A stretch of 64,000 nt of DNA. Origin: a virus. The position numbers and the translations under genes were made by a program. The stretch covers positions 39,209 to 103,208 of IMG/VR virus record IMGVR_UViG_3300031963_000042. One strand, written 5' to 3'. Below, piece after piece: positions 39,294-49,273 of this stretch (its first letter is position 1; each line of letters begins with the position of its first letter). Under the pieces are notes generated by a model. It was given only the letters and a program-made list of their open reading frames with translations. It searched no databases and had not been told where the DNA came from.

Positions 39294-40727
39294 ATGGCAG
39301 ATTTAAGACCACTAGGTAGCGAAAAATTACAAGGCGTCGATAAGTTAAAAAGAATTATCGAAATTGCTACATATAACGATAAAAGAGTAGCTCCTGTAAA
39401 TGAAAATAAAAATAGCGATTATAGTATTCGTTTAGCTGACGGTAATACTTACCATATTGTTAAAGAAAGAAATGGTTATATTATTAAACATAATATAACT
39501 GAATCTGTTATTGGGTATATCGAACCAATAGAGGAAAGAAAATATTATGAGTCTTATTCGAAAGCATTGAATAGATTAAATATTATTGCTAAAGAGTTAA
39601 ACTCTCTTTATGGAAACAATGAAGGCACTAGCTTGTTTTATGAGCAAAAAAGATACACTCTAAAAACACCTAAACCTAAAATGCCTATGGATGATGTTGA
39701 AAATGTTCCTCTTCCGGCAGATCCTGGTATGGATGCTCAAGCACCACCACCGCCTCCACCTGATATGGGTGGTATGGATCAGTCTGGTATGGGAGCAGGT
39801 GCTCCTCCACCACCACCTCCACCTATGGGGGGTGACGCAAGTGGTGCACCAGAAGCGGTTAAAATTCCTACCCCATCTGACGATGAATTCGGAGGGTATG
39901 ATAACGAAGAAGATTTTGATTTTGGAGGCGAAGGTTCTGCCGATGAATTTGATTTTGGAGGCGAAGATGAGGGAGAAGAAGGTTATGGTAACGTTACTTT
40001 CAAAACAATAGAAAAACTAACCGGTAAACTAAGCCAAAAATTAAGATCATATGGTGACGATAATGAAATGACATCTAAAGATATTAAGTATGTCGTTAAT
40101 TCGATATTATCTGCTGTTGATTTGTCGATATTAGATGAAGAAGACCTTGATGATATTATGTCAAAGTTTGATATGGAACCTGAAGGTGAGTTTGATTCAG
40201 ACGAATTTGGTGGTTATGAAGATGAAGAATCTGAGCCAAATGAATTTGATTTTGAAGATCAAAGTTATGATGGTGGTTATGGTGAACCTATGGGTGATAT
40301 GCCACCACCACCCCCACCACCCCCACCTCCAGGTGGTTCTATGCCGCCTAGTTTAGGTGAATCAACTTGGGGTGATTTTGCGGATGATGTTATTAAAAAC
40401 ACGGCGTTAAAATATATGAATAAAAAAGCCATAAATAACGAGAGTAAATATTTAACAGATAATTTAGTAGAGAATACATTGTCAAGTTATTTCATGGAAA
40501 GTGTTGATGAGAGGAGATACAATAAAAAAGTTTTACAAGACCGTTATTCATCAGTATTAAAAGAAATAAATAAATTTTCTGAAAATGATTTACAGCGTGA
40601 ATCTGCAACAAAATTTGCGTTTAGAAATAGTGATGCCAAATTAATAGGAAAATCAAATAAAAATAATTTGATTTTTGAACTTAATGGATCGCAATATAAG
40701 ATAACACCAAAAGGTAGTGTTTTATGA
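39294..40727 (+). CDS. Proline-rich acidic virion protein
   Basis: 477 aa. N-terminal ~120 residues resemble an alpha/beta domain. The middle is low complexity: runs of Pro (PPPPPP), Gly/Met and D-E-F-G-G/D-F-D-F-G-G acidic repeats. The C-terminal ~100 residues are helical. Composition resembles a head scaffold or internal structural protein. Ends with an ATGA overlap to the next gene. Confidence 0.5.
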   Translation: MADLRPLGSEKLQGVDKLKRIIEIATYNDKRVAPVNENKNSDYSIRLADGNTYHIVKERNGYIIKHNITESVIGYIEPIEERKYYESYSKALNRLNIIAKELNSLYGNNEGTSLFYEQKRYTLKTPKPKMPMDDVENVPLPADPGMDAQAPPPPPPDMGGMDQSGMGAGAPPPPPPPMGGDASGAPEAVKIPTPSDDEFGGYDNEEDFDFGGEGSADEFDFGGEDEGEEGYGNVTFKTIEKLTGKLSQKLRSYGDDNEMTSKDIKYVVNSILSAVDLSILDEEDLDDIMSKFDMEPEGEFDSDEFGGYEDEESEPNEFDFEDQSYDGGYGEPMGDMPPPPPPPPPPGGSMPPSLGESTWGDFADDVIKNTALKYMNKKAINNESKYLTDNLVENTLSSYFMESVDERRYNKKVLQDRYSSVLKEINKFSENDLQRESATKFAFRNSDAKLIGKSNKNNLIFELNGSQYKITPKGSVL

Positions 40728-41137
40728 GTTTATTGATTTTTGTTAATGGGTTAGGAACAAATTATAAAGGTGACAATATCTATGAGTTTATTTTTTCTGA
40801 CACAATAGAAGATATTTGGGATGATTCTTGGGATCATAAACCATCGAATGGATATCCAAAACCTCCAGATATTGATTACATATCCAGTGTTGCAGTATTA
40901 AAAAATTTTGACATAGAATTAGAATTAATACAGAACTCAGATTTTTTTAGTATGTCAGATAGTATTGATGGTGTGATTGCTTTAGCTTGGGAAAAGGATA
41001 ATGAAACCATTGATTTTAATAAAAAAACTAGACTTGTTTTTAGATATGGAGATACCTTTGAACAAGTTAGCGATAAACTCTACGAAAGAGATATAATTCT
41101 TGAATTAGAAAATAAATTACAACATGAAAACAAATAG
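40724..41137 (+). CDS. Uncharacterised head-module protein (137 aa)
   Basis: Starts MSLLIFVNGLGTNYKG and has D-I-W-D-D-S-W and G-V-I-A-L-A-W-E. Coupled to both neighbours by overlaps. Probably structural or assembly-related by location; no motif known to me. Confidence 0.5.
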   Translation: MSLLIFVNGLGTNYKGDNIYEFIFSDTIEDIWDDSWDHKPSNGYPKPPDIDYISSVAVLKNFDIELELIQNSDFFSMSDSIDGVIALAWEKDNETIDFNKKTRLVFRYGDTFEQVSDKLYERDIILELENKLQHENK

Positions 41138-42050
41138 GTATAGAAATTTGATTAATTTTGGGATCAGCCCAAAAACCCTAATGTCTCTTAGCGAATCGGA
41201 AATTAGAGCATTACATTCGTCTTTAATTGAAGCCTCAACTCAGGATCAAAGAATAAGACAAACCACATATACACCATCAGAAGTTACTGGATTAAAGAAC
41301 AAAAATCAGGGTCTAAATGTTAATGGTGAGGTATCCTTAAAAAGCGATGGAAGTATGGTTGTAAACCAACGACTTGAAAGTGAATTACGTGAAAGTAGGA
41401 AAAAAGGTAAAAACCCCTGGGCTATATGCACGGCAGAAATGGGTAAACAATTTGGAACTCCCGACAGAAGCGAATGGACTAAAGCTCAAAAAGCTAAATA
41501 TGAAAGATGTGTAAAAGGTGCTAAAGTCGCGATTAAAGAAGGTAGAGATCCATCTGAATTTATTCTAGAAAATAGAATAATGGAATTAGTTGACAAAAAG
41601 ATAAATAATGCTAATGATTCTTTATCAAAAGGTGAACTATTAAGAATAATTGAAAGAAAAATGTCTAGAAGCGGGCCAGAAATCGCAGAACCTGAGGTTA
41701 AGCCAAAAACTAAGCCAAAACCAAAAGAAACTCCAGATAAACGTCCAAGCCCATTTAAGCCACCAAAGGAAGCACCAAGACCAAAACCTAAAGGTAAATC
41801 CCGACGTAATTGGAATATGTATGAGACTGAAGAAATTGCTGAACCTGAGGTTAAGCCAAAAACTACACCAAAGCCAAAGCAAAATCCGAAAGAAACTCCA
41901 AGCCCATTTAAACCGCCAAAAAAAGCCCCAAGGCCAAAACCTAAAGGTATGGGTGGAAGAAGAGAGATGAGAGAAAATAAACCATCAAAAGCTAATAATT
42001 TTGGATTACCTAGTTGGTTAACATTTAGATCATTAAACAAATTACGATAA
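41124..42050 (+). CDS. Tagged basic virion-type protein with Pro/Lys repeats
   Basis: 308 aa. L-I-E-A at about residue 36 fits the tag pattern. N-P-W-A-I-C-T-A-E-M-G-K and Y-E-R-C-V-K-G-A-K (residues ~95-130) form a small Cys motif frequent in T4-like phage proteins. The C-terminal third has two copies of an A-E-P-E-V-K-P-K-T unit followed by PKPK...SPFKPPK, highly basic and Pro-rich, suited to DNA binding inside the head. Confidence 0.55.
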   Translation: MKTNRYRNLINFGISPKTLMSLSESEIRALHSSLIEASTQDQRIRQTTYTPSEVTGLKNKNQGLNVNGEVSLKSDGSMVVNQRLESELRESRKKGKNPWAICTAEMGKQFGTPDRSEWTKAQKAKYERCVKGAKVAIKEGRDPSEFILENRIMELVDKKINNANDSLSKGELLRIIERKMSRSGPEIAEPEVKPKTKPKPKETPDKRPSPFKPPKEAPRPKPKGKSRRNWNMYETEEIAEPEVKPKTTPKPKQNPKETPSPFKPPKKAPRPKPKGMGGRREMRENKPSKANNFGLPSWLTFRSLNKLR

Positions 42051-43387
42051 TGAAAAAACATATTAAAGAAGCTATTGACTATAGTGGCTTACGGCCTTCA
42101 GAAAGAATAGATAAAAAATCTGAAACTCGCTTACGTGATAAAAGTTTTCCGTTGGCTAGAAACAAAGCATTCCCTGATGTTAAACAAGGTGAAATTCCAT
42201 CTAATTTTGCTGAATTACTCGCATCAGAATCTTTTAGAAATACGATACAAAAGCTAAAACAGTATACTGGATTAGAAGAAATTGATTCTTCACAAACAAC
42301 TGTGTATACTTTATACAGTATATTTGCCAGATCATATCAAAAAATACTTGAAATTGAAAGTGAGCATAAAGAGTATTTAGAAGATCTAGCTGTAGATATT
42401 ATTCAAAGAGAATTTGGAATTTCCTCTGATGATTTAGAGCTAAGGCCAGAACTTATAACAGGTGATGGTGTAATTCGTGATAAGATCGATTTTGAAGAAA
42501 TAGAAATAAATAATGAAGAGGCTGTAACATATTTTTCTAATTCAAAAAAACATTCTGACGATTTACTTAGAAATGTTAAAGCGATAGACGATGCTACAGA
42601 AAATTTTAATCTGGAGGTAGAAAAACGTAGACTTGTTAATAGTATAATTCACGGAGCAGCTAGAAGAGGTGAAAATTTATTTCATTTGCTTAGAGATGAG
42701 TTAAATGCTATAGACCCTCAGCTATTTAATTTATATTGTATTGTAATGGCATACAATAGATATACGTACTGGATGTATGATATTGATCATTTACAGGACC
42801 TCATGTCTAATGGTGGATCATTTACAGGTATTGTTAAAGTTATTGACAAAGATGATGAAGAAGGCGGTGATGAAGGTGATGAAGGTGATGAAGGTGATGA
42901 AGAATATGCTAATGAAGGTTCTAATATTGCAGTTCATGCTAAAGCAACAATGTTTCCTGTCCTATTGCACGAATTAGTTAAAGGTGTTTACGATGTTTTA
43001 GGTATGTCCAGTTTACCTTTAGGTACTGCCGGAGAATTAGTTGTTAAGAAGGCTGATGATCCTAGAGCAGAAATATGGGATTTAAGACTAGGTGAAGAAA
43101 TTTATAGTAGAATTATGAAAGCGTACCCTAAAGAACTTTTTGATGAACAAAAAAGGTATTTACAACACTTTCTAACTCAAAGATTTTTTTCATTGCCAGC
43201 TAATGAATTTTTAGCTTTAGCTAAATTGCTTTTAAGCGGGTCAGCATCTGGCGCAAATATGTTGCAATCTATGGTTAATGAAATCGTTGAAAATTTAAAA
43301 CAATATGAATCGGCGGAAGATCCTGAAGAAAATAAATTCACGGGGTTTGATTTTGATGATGATGATGACGATTTAAGCTCTATATAA
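42050..43387 (+). CDS. Tagged uncharacterised head-module protein (445 aa)
   Basis: MKKHIKEAIDYSG begins with I-K-E-A (residues 5-8), as in the metallopeptidase tags. Helical and acidic, with a GDEGDEGDEGDEE run (codon repeat at ~42860-42905) and an Asp-rich tail. Starts at a TAATG overlap and ends 3 nt before terminase, so it is translated with the packaging genes. Confidence 0.5.
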   Translation: MKKHIKEAIDYSGLRPSERIDKKSETRLRDKSFPLARNKAFPDVKQGEIPSNFAELLASESFRNTIQKLKQYTGLEEIDSSQTTVYTLYSIFARSYQKILEIESEHKEYLEDLAVDIIQREFGISSDDLELRPELITGDGVIRDKIDFEEIEINNEEAVTYFSNSKKHSDDLLRNVKAIDDATENFNLEVEKRRLVNSIIHGAARRGENLFHLLRDELNAIDPQLFNLYCIVMAYNRYTYWMYDIDHLQDLMSNGGSFTGIVKVIDKDDEEGGDEGDEGDEGDEEYANEGSNIAVHAKATMFPVLLHELVKGVYDVLGMSSLPLGTAGELVVKKADDPRAEIWDLRLGEEIYSRIMKAYPKELFDEQKRYLQHFLTQRFFSLPANEFLALAKLLLSGSASGANMLQSMVNEIVENLKQYESAEDPEENKFTGFDFDDDDDDLSSI

Positions 43388-43390
43388 AAT

Positions 43391-45157
43391 ATGTCAATAA
43401 CTAAAGAACATTACATATTAGAATATACTAAGTGCGTCAAGGATACTCCTTACGCACTTAGTACTTATTTACAGACATATGACAACACTGTTTCTAGATA
43501 TGTTCCATTAGAATTATTTCCTGATCAAATATCATTAATAGAGGATTATGAAAATTACAATGAAAATATTGCATTAAAATATAGACAAGCCGGAGTTTCA
43601 ACTGTTACAGCGGCTTGGGCTTCAAAAAAAATAGTTTTTGCATCAAAGAAAAAACCTGAAAAAATCCTTATTATCGCAAATAAATTAGAGACAGCGATTG
43701 AGATGTCAAATAAGGTTAAATCTTTTATATCTCAATGGCCAAAATGGATGGGTATTGATTTTTCAAAAGATAAGAATTCTCAGAGACATTATAAATTATC
43801 TAATGGATGCGAAGTAAAAGCTGTTGCAACGTCAAAAGACGCATTAAGAGGTTACACTCCAACAGTATTAATATTCGATGAGGCTGCGTATATTGAAGCT
43901 GACGGAGATTTTTGGTCTGCATGTATGGCATCACTTTCAACAGGTGGTAAAGTTATCGTAATCTCGACACCAAACGGTTATGACCCGATATACTATGAAA
44001 TTTATGACCAGGCTCTCAGAAATATGAATAATTTCAAAATATCTGAGATGTTATGGTATAAAGATCCTAGATATACAAAAGATCTTAAATTATTGAAGAT
44101 TGAAAACGCAATTAATTATATCCTAAATAAAGAAGATTATCCTGATATTGAAATAATTGAGTATTCTAGTGTACCTTATAAGGAACGTAATTTTGACGAA
44201 ATTAAAGAAAAAATTTCAGATGGATTTAAACCTTATTCAACATGGTATGAAGGGATGATCCGAAAATTTAAGTTTGACAGGCGTAAAGTTTCTCAAGAAT
44301 TAGAGTGTAACTTCTTAGGTTCTGGTGATAACGTCTTTGAATCTAATTTATTACAATCTGTCAGGCATAATATGATTCGTGAACCCATTAATAAGTTAAT
44401 GGGTAACTCATTATGGTTATGGAAAGAGCCTGTTGCTGGCCATAGATATATTTTAGGATGTGATGTCTCTAGAGGTGACTCAGAAGACTTTACATCAATA
44501 GTTATTATTGATTTTGATGAAAGAGAACAGGTCGCGGAATACATTGGTAAGATACCTCCAGATGTTGCAGCAGAAATTGCCTATAAATGGGGTACTATGT
44601 ATAGTGCTTTTATTGTTGTTGATATAACTGGTGGTATGGGTGTGTCAACATCTAGGAAATTACAAGAAATGGGTTATAGTGGCTTGTATGTTGATGGTAT
44701 TGATTTTAGTAATAAATGGAAATATGACCCTAAAAGTTTGGACAAAATACCTGGAATAAACTTCAATAGCAAACGAGTTCAAATAATATCTGCATTCGAG
44801 GAAGCTATGCGTCATGGATTTAAGGTATACAGCACTCGCCTATTGAATGAAATGAATACATTTATATATATAAATGGGCGACCTGATCATCAAAAAGGCC
44901 ATCACGATGATTTGATCATGGCAATATCTATGGCTATTTTTGTCGGCGAAAATTCTTTTACCAAACTTACTAAAGTTAACGAACAAACTAAAGCTATGAT
45001 TGATTCTTGGCAAGTTACCGACAATCAATCAATATCTAAGAATATTGCCTTTAATCCTGTTTTACCTGTAGGAGCGATAAATCCTATGACCGCGCAAAAC
45101 GAGGCGACAAAAAATGATTATATTAAATACAGTTGGTTATTTGGTGGTAAATATTAA
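43391..45157 (+). CDS. terL: Terminase large subunit (T4 gp17-like)
   Basis: 588 aa, standard length. ATPase: Walker A-type K-Y-R-Q-A-G-V-S-T (residues ~62-70), Walker B V-L-I-F-D-E-A-A with catalytic Glu, and motif III I-S-T-P-N-G. Nuclease: G-C-D-V-S-R-G-D-S (first Asp), V-V-D-I-T-G and H-H-D-D-L-I-M-A, the RNase H-like acidic cluster. Drives DNA into the prohead at the portal and cuts the concatemer. No small subunit recognised nearby. Confidence 0.95.
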   Translation: MSITKEHYILEYTKCVKDTPYALSTYLQTYDNTVSRYVPLELFPDQISLIEDYENYNENIALKYRQAGVSTVTAAWASKKIVFASKKKPEKILIIANKLETAIEMSNKVKSFISQWPKWMGIDFSKDKNSQRHYKLSNGCEVKAVATSKDALRGYTPTVLIFDEAAYIEADGDFWSACMASLSTGGKVIVISTPNGYDPIYYEIYDQALRNMNNFKISEMLWYKDPRYTKDLKLLKIENAINYILNKEDYPDIEIIEYSSVPYKERNFDEIKEKISDGFKPYSTWYEGMIRKFKFDRRKVSQELECNFLGSGDNVFESNLLQSVRHNMIREPINKLMGNSLWLWKEPVAGHRYILGCDVSRGDSEDFTSIVIIDFDEREQVAEYIGKIPPDVAAEIAYKWGTMYSAFIVVDITGGMGVSTSRKLQEMGYSGLYVDGIDFSNKWKYDPKSLDKIPGINFNSKRVQIISAFEEAMRHGFKVYSTRLLNEMNTFIYINGRPDHQKGHHDDLIMAISMAIFVGENSFTKLTKVNEQTKAMIDSWQVTDNQSISKNIAFNPVLPVGAINPMTAQNEATKNDYIKYSWLFGGKY

Positions 45158-45214
45158 TATTTAAAAACCGAAAAATATGATTATATTTATATTTATAATT
45201 ATAACATATTTAAT

Positions 45215-47101
45215 ATGGAAAATAACCAAGAAAAATTAACGATTTGGCAAAGACTATCACAAACATTCGGGCCAAATTCTCTTTTAAACCAGGATTACCC
45301 GGTTTACAAATACGATAAAAAAGAATTATTAAAGACAAAAGATAAAGATGAGTTTGAACTTGCTAAGTTACAAGCTCAGCAGACAATGTATTTGTCTGCA
45401 CAGTGGACAAAGATAGAAAATAACCTATATACACAAGGTGTTTATTTTGAACCAACAAGGTTAGCTTCATATTATGATTATGAGTCAATGGAATACACTC
45501 CAGAAATTTCTGCGGCATTGGATATATATGGTGAAGAATCTACTACAGCGGATCAAAATGGTTTCATATTACAAATATATTCAGAATCTAAACGAATAAA
45601 ATCAGTATTAACTGATTTATTTAATAATGCTTTAGATATTAATACAAATTTAGCAATGTGGACGAGAAACACATGCAAATATGGTGATAATTTTGTCTAC
45701 CTAAAATTAGACCCAAATAAAGGTGTTGTTGGATGTTTTCAATTGCCAAATATTGAAATAGAAAGGATAGAAAAAAGTATGAAGGGTAAAGCTGCGTTGG
45801 ACAACACAGGTACCGAACAGAAAGCTTTAAAATTTAGTTGGAAGAATAGAGACTTAGAGTTTAATACCTGGGAAATTGCGCATTTTAGATTACTTGGTGA
45901 CGATCGTAAATTACCATATGGCACATCTATGTTAGAAAAGGCTAGAAGAATTTGGAAACAGCTATTGTTATCTGAAGATGCTATGTTAATTTATAGAACA
46001 TCAAGAGCACCTGAAAGGAGAGTATTCAAAGTTTTTGTCGGTAACATGGATGATAAAGACGTCGAACCATATGTACAGCGTGTTGCCAATAAGTTTAAAC
46101 GTGATCAAGTTGTTGACAACAAAACAGGTAATGTCGACTTGAGGTTTAATCAAATGGCTGTAGACCAGGATTATTTTATACCTGTTAGAGAGGCAAACGC
46201 TAGTAGTCCAATCGAAACTCTTGCAGGGGCTTCCAATTTATCAGAAATAGCTGATATTGAATACATTCAGAAAAAATTACTTACAGCATTACGTGTACCA
46301 AAAGCTTTCTTAGGATTTGAAGAAGTTGTTGGTGAAGGTAAAAATTTATCTTTGCAAGATATTCGATTCGCAAGAACTATTAATAGAATACAAAAATGTA
46401 TGTTAGCAGAATTAAATAAAATTGCTATCATTCACTTATTTTTATTAGGATTCGAAGATGAATTGACAAATTTTACGTTAGGACTAACTAATCCTTCCAC
46501 ACAAGCTGATTTATTAAAAATCGATGTATGGAAAGAGAAAATTATGCTTTATAAAGATGCTGTAAGCCCTATTGAAGGCATCGCACCAACATCAGTTTCT
46601 TGGGCTAAAAAGCACGTTTTAGGGTTTTCAGATGAAGAGATTAAACTTGATTTGCAGCAACAAAGATTAGAAAAAGCAGTTGGTGCCGAATTAATTAATA
46701 CAGCAACAGTTATCATTAAAACAGGTATATTTGATACTGTTGATAAGTTGTATGGAACAACTAGTGGTACTACGCAAGGTGCTCAAGCTGCACAACCACC
46801 TGGTGGTGATTTAGGTGGATTTGGGGCCGATCTTGGAGGGTTAGGTGGCTTTGGCGGAGGCCTTGGTGGCGAAGTTGGCGGAGCTGCAACTCCTGCTGCA
46901 CCTGCTCCGGCTGGAGGAGAAACTGGTGGCGGCGGCCTTTTTGGCGAATCAGATGAAAGTGAGAAAGACTTATTAAAAATTTTGCTAGAGAATGACGATT
47001 TATTAACCGAAGACACTATCATTGATTTATCTAAAGGAAAAAATTCTTTAGGTGAAATTGAGTCAGCATTAGATAAACTTTTAAATAGCAAATATTTATA
47101 G
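45215..47101 (+). CDS. Portal protein (T4 gp20-like)
   Basis: 628 aa. Follows terminase. Y-D-Y-E-S-M-E-Y-T-P-E-I-S-A-A-L-D and the Y-G-T-S-M-L-E-K-A-R-R-I-W-K region are typical of gp20-type portals; the stem and crown follow. The C-terminus has an unusual Gly/Ala/Pro-rich insert (GGFGADLGGLGGFGGG, ~530-580) before an acidic helix. Dodecameric DNA gate and tail docking site. Confidence 0.9.
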   Translation: MENNQEKLTIWQRLSQTFGPNSLLNQDYPVYKYDKKELLKTKDKDEFELAKLQAQQTMYLSAQWTKIENNLYTQGVYFEPTRLASYYDYESMEYTPEISAALDIYGEESTTADQNGFILQIYSESKRIKSVLTDLFNNALDINTNLAMWTRNTCKYGDNFVYLKLDPNKGVVGCFQLPNIEIERIEKSMKGKAALDNTGTEQKALKFSWKNRDLEFNTWEIAHFRLLGDDRKLPYGTSMLEKARRIWKQLLLSEDAMLIYRTSRAPERRVFKVFVGNMDDKDVEPYVQRVANKFKRDQVVDNKTGNVDLRFNQMAVDQDYFIPVREANASSPIETLAGASNLSEIADIEYIQKKLLTALRVPKAFLGFEEVVGEGKNLSLQDIRFARTINRIQKCMLAELNKIAIIHLFLLGFEDELTNFTLGLTNPSTQADLLKIDVWKEKIMLYKDAVSPIEGIAPTSVSWAKKHVLGFSDEEIKLDLQQQRLEKAVGAELINTATVIIKTGIFDTVDKLYGTTSGTTQGAQAAQPPGGDLGGFGADLGGLGGFGGGLGGEVGGAATPAAPAPAGGETGGGGLFGESDESEKDLLKILLENDDLLTEDTIIDLSKGKNSLGEIESALDKLLNSKYL

Positions 47102-47115
47102 TTAAAAATAAAATT

Positions 47116-47820
47116 ATGAAATTTGGAGCATTAAAATCTAAAATAGAGGAAAAGTTAAATAACTCATATATCAATGAAACTTTTAATAAGGAAATCAAAG
47201 TCTTTAATCATTTAGTTTTGGAGAAAAAAAATGTGGCTAAAGCGTATTATTTATACGACGAGTTGTCTAAGCCAAAAGGATTTGATACTGATTATGCTAA
47301 GGATTATTTGAATGAGTGTATAGAACAGTATGAAAATATTTTCATATCTGAAAGTACTCTAAAAAAAATAGAGAACTGGGTAAAAGATATTAAAGTAAAA
47401 AATAAGTACAATCATATTGATAATGTCTTCAACAAAGATTCAATTTTAATTGAGAGTATTATAGACAGTAAAAAATTAATACTTGAAACCTTGGTATCAA
47501 CTAAAGTTGAGATTAAAAAGTCCGCGTTACCTCATGAATATGTTGTAACAGCAGCTAAAGAATCTTTATCAAAATATCTAGACACATTAAACGAGTCACA
47601 GTTATTAGAGATTAAAAAGTATAAGTCACTTTCAGAGTCAGATTTAAAATCTAGATATGATGTTCTAAGCGAGATGGCTATAGAGAAACTTAATTTGCTA
47701 TATGAAAACAATGATTCTGAAACTAAAGATAAGATCTCTAGCACAATAGAAAGAATTAAGAATGATGAACCAAATGCAATAACTCTATATAAGTTAAAGC
47801 AACTTACTGAGAGTCTTTAA
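47116..47820 (+). CDS. Head assembly protein candidate (234 aa)
   Basis: Helical, Lys/Glu-rich, between portal and protease where T4 has gp67 and gp68. I-E-E and I-N-E sites near residues 10-20 could be protease-processed. Its end overlaps the convergent bS21-like gene by 17 bp. Assignment by position only. Confidence 0.5.
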   Translation: MKFGALKSKIEEKLNNSYINETFNKEIKVFNHLVLEKKNVAKAYYLYDELSKPKGFDTDYAKDYLNECIEQYENIFISESTLKKIENWVKDIKVKNKYNHIDNVFNKDSILIESIIDSKKLILETLVSTKVEIKKSALPHEYVVTAAKESLSKYLDTLNESQLLEIKKYKSLSESDLKSRYDVLSEMAIEKLNLLYENNDSETKDKISSTIERIKNDEPNAITLYKLKQLTESL

Positions 47821-47998
47821 ATTTTTGTTTGTATTTTGCATTTAAAAGATCATTTCGTCTTTTAACCGATTTTTTTACGTATTCTTGCCTTTCTTTAAGT
47901 TTTTCGTTCTGTTTTGAACGAATTACTTTACCTTTTAATATTTTTAAGGCCTTGTCTATGTTTTGGTTTTCAGATATTTTAATTATGAACATATTCAA
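47804..47998 (-). CDS. Ribosomal protein bS21 homologue
   Basis: 64 aa, the normal bS21 length. Pattern I-K-I-S-E-N-Q-N-I-D-K-A-L-K-I-L-K-G-K ... E-Y-V-K-K-S-V-K-R-R ... A-K-Y-K-Q-K-F follows bS21 (N-terminal I-x-[VI]-x-x-x-E-x-[IF]-[DE]-x-A-L-x-x-[FY]-K, then [FY]-x-K-P-S-x-x-[KR]-R), especially the Bacteroidota form. Only minus-strand gene inside the head module. It may replace or compete with host bS21 on the 30S subunit. Confidence 0.8.
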   Translation of the reverse strand: MNMFIIKISENQNIDKALKILKGKVIRSKQNEKLKERQEYVKKSVKRRNDLLNAKYKQKFKDSQ

Positions 47999-48063
47999 TA
48001 TATATTATTATGTTTTATTTTTTTGACAAATGTGTATTTTTTTTTTACATTTTTTAAAAAAGA

Positions 48064-48498
48064 ATGAAGAAAGGTAAAAATATTAAAATAAACGGTTATG
48101 ATAGGTTTAAGATTAATTATGGTACCGTTGATTGTAAAGATTTTAAATCAGTATTTCTTAATATACAGACATGGGCTGAGCCGATAGATCACATTGAAAA
48201 TCCGACAAAAGCAGTAATGTCTTTGACAAAATCAATAAAATATACAATATTCGATAATATTTGTGACGAAACCTTTGAGAATAGATTTATCGTGGATTTA
48301 GACCTCCGATCTAGTGGAATACAATATGGTAAAAAATCGTTTCTAAATTTAGAATGTGTTTTTTTCATTAAGAATGAACAAATAGCTTTTAAATCGAATG
48401 AAATAAAATCAACGATTAAATCAATTGTTGATTCGATTTTATCAAATAATTTCATAAAAAATAAACAATTTAATTTTTACAACAGGAAAATTGAATAG
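48064..48498 (+). CDS. Uncharacterised head-module protein (144 aa)
   Basis: Mixed alpha/beta with a beta-rich middle (E-N-R-F-I-V-D-L-D-L-R-S-S-G) and Lys/Asn-rich ends. Lies between the bS21-like gene and the prohead protease. No motif recognised. Confidence 0.5.
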   Translation: MKKGKNIKINGYDRFKINYGTVDCKDFKSVFLNIQTWAEPIDHIENPTKAVMSLTKSIKYTIFDNICDETFENRFIVDLDLRSSGIQYGKKSFLNLECVFFIKNEQIAFKSNEIKSTIKSIVDSILSNNFIKNKQFNFYNRKIE

Positions 48499-48533
48499 AC
48501 AAACATATTTATATCTATAAATTAGATGTAAAT

Positions 48534-49265
48534 ATGAAAATATTAGGACCGAATGATTTAGGCACTGGTATACTAATAGAATATGACGCAGGGTATGTTT
48601 CACCAACAGAAAGATATAACACCCCATTAATAAGAGAAGGTAAAGATCTTTTAGATTATTCAAAACCTTTTGAATTATATGCGGTATTACAAAAAAGTGA
48701 TACACCGAATAGAAATGGTAGGGTATACCCAGATAAATTATTAAAGCGTGAAATAGATAATTACAAAAAAGCCATTTCTAAGAATACGGCATTATCAGAG
48801 TTAAATCATCCAGAATCATCTCTAGTTGATTTAGATAGAGTTTCACACATGATAACAGATATTTGGTGGGAAGGTCCAAATGTTGTTATGGGCAAACTTC
48901 GACTACTAACAACACCAGGATTTCACGAAAGAGGTATTGTTTCAAGTAAAGCCGATTTAGCTGCAAATTATTTAAGACACGGGGTTACGTTAGGTATCTC
49001 TTCAAGAGGTGTTGGATCGTTAGTTAAAAAAGGTGAACAAAATCATGTACAAGATGATTTCGAATTAATATGCTTTGACTTAGTTTGGTCCCCATCTACG
49101 CCAGGTGCTTACTTATTCCACAATAAAGATGATAGAATGAAATATGAGGAAAACTTGGAAGAAGAAAATAGCATGAGACAAACCAGGTTCAGTGCATCAC
49201 AATCAAGCTCCGGAAATAAATCGCTTGACTTAATGAAAAAATTAGAAGATTATTTATCAAAATAA
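48534..49265 (+). CDS. Prohead protease (T4 gp21-like, S80)
   Basis: 243 aa. N-R-N-G-R-V-Y-P, S-E-L-N-H-P (His) and G-I-S-S-R-G-V-G-S (Ser) are the signature of gp21-type prohead proteases; the catalytic Ser is in S-S-R. In T4 this enzyme sits in the core, matures capsid proteins by cutting after (I/L)-x-E, then digests itself. The cleavage rule fits the major capsid protein here (I-N-E at residues 58-60). ATATTTATAT element at ~48508. Confidence 0.92.
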   Translation: MKILGPNDLGTGILIEYDAGYVSPTERYNTPLIREGKDLLDYSKPFELYAVLQKSDTPNRNGRVYPDKLLKREIDNYKKAISKNTALSELNHPESSLVDLDRVSHMITDIWWEGPNVVMGKLRLLTTPGFHERGIVSSKADLAANYLRHGVTLGISSRGVGSLVKKGEQNHVQDDFELICFDLVWSPSTPGAYLFHNKDDRMKYEENLEEENSMRQTRFSASQSSSGNKSLDLMKKLEDYLSK

Positions 49266-49273
49266 AATACACT

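Noticed and set aside
39691-40356. Two plus-strand frames inside the Pro-rich virion protein
   Set aside because: Out-of-frame readings of proline and acidic repeats; the long frame has better composition and overlaps neighbours properly.
41486-42061. Long minus-strand frame opposite the Pro/Lys-rich protein
   Set aside because: Produced by low-complexity composition of the real gene; the plus frame has the conserved NPWAICTA motif and coupled starts and stops.
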